Of a stretch of 64,000 nt of DNA, positions 63,770-64,000 are shown piece after piece. Every line of letters starts with the position of its first letter. The stretch's first letter is position 1. A program made the translations under genes and the position numbers. The stretch lies in the NCBI GenBank assembly GCA_963575745.1, contig CAUYUJ010015504.1, positions 1,252,579 to 1,316,578 of the forward strand, read 5' to 3'. Origin of the DNA: Prorocentrum cordatum. Lineage: Eukaryota > Sar > Dinophyceae > Prorocentrales > Prorocentraceae. The notes under the pieces are model-generated. The model was not told the origin of the DNA, searched no databases, and saw nothing but the letters and a program-made list of their open reading frames with translations.

Positions 63770-64000
63770 CCTACTCCCCCGTCAGGCCGGCAGATAGCGG
63801 GCGCATCCGGGTGGTCCCATCCTAACCTGTAAAAAACAATACAAAATCAATTTTTTTCTTATTTTTTCCTCTCGACATGGACGTCCTGTCGTCCACGGCG
63901 ATAATCCATTGCAAAAAAATACCACAAAGAGCACACGCGCGCGTTCATGTCAGAATCCTACCGAACACCGTGTGTTTGCAAGCATTTCAACATAAAAACA
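63770..64000. repeat. AT-rich end segment, possible relative of the 10.2-kb satellite
   Basis: CATTGCAAAAAAATACCACA, ACGCGCGCGTTCATGTCAGA and ATTTCAACATAAAAACA resemble the CTTGCAAAAAATAAGG, GACATTCGCGCGCGCAAGAC and TTTCAACATAAAAACATC words of the satellite unit at 10249-10600. The window ends inside it. Confidence 0.45.

Overview
This window reads as dinoflagellate nuclear DNA. The strongest evidence is a perfect 22-nt match, on the minus strand at 49834-49855, to the trans-spliced leader found on dinoflagellate nuclear mRNAs. A second, two-mismatch copy lies on the plus strand at 58301-58322. Other support is the GC-rich base composition, the very high density of tri-nucleotide microsatellites, the fragments of non-LTR retrotransposons, and the near absence of intact genes. 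Nothing suggests a bacterium, a plasmid or an organelle.

Layout. 0-6 kb: minisatellites, TCC and GAT microsatellites, and a fragment of a retrotransposon RNase H (about 3.35-3.9 kb). 7-9.4 kb: a decayed LINE-type reverse transcriptase plus RNase H on the minus strand. 9.6-11.6 kb: a TA-flanked inverted-repeat element (MITE), CA/GT tracts and an AT-rich 250-bp satellite. 12-17 kb: degenerate CCAAGACGGCCC-type arrays in opposite orientations, and a broken membrane-protein frame at 15.9-16.5 kb. 17.9-19.5 kb: a long CAT-type microsatellite. 20-24.5 kb: dispersed repeats, a second TA-flanked MITE, a 21-bp minisatellite encoding heptads, and unrecognised minus-strand frames. 24.5-34 kb: GC-rich sequence with several overlapping open frames, none of which I can assign to a family. 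34-37 kb: tandem duplications. 38.7-40.8 kb: a small open frame and a probable decayed Copia-type Gag. 42-45 kb: CTC microsatellite, 165-bp dispersed elements and a 12-mer satellite. 45.5-48.8 kb: plus-strand retrotransposon coding remnants (reverse transcriptase, C2H2-type finger, Lys-rich segment). 49.1-50.3 kb: a near-textbook processed retrogene, with spliced leader, coding sequence, A-tail and 17-bp target-site duplication, inserted into a tandemly duplicated sequence. 50.5-58 kb: dispersed repeats and an ATCGATCTCACT satellite. 58.4-64 kb: almost wholly satellite DNA.

How the parts work together. No operon or pathway is visible. The coherent story is retrotransposition: LINE-like reverse transcriptase remnants lie 2-3 kb upstream of a gene copy with the marks expected when such an enzyme copies a mature, trans-spliced, polyadenylated mRNA back into the genome. 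The retrogene, a 147-residue protein with a hydrophobic N-terminus, is the only coding sequence here I would trust as potentially functional.
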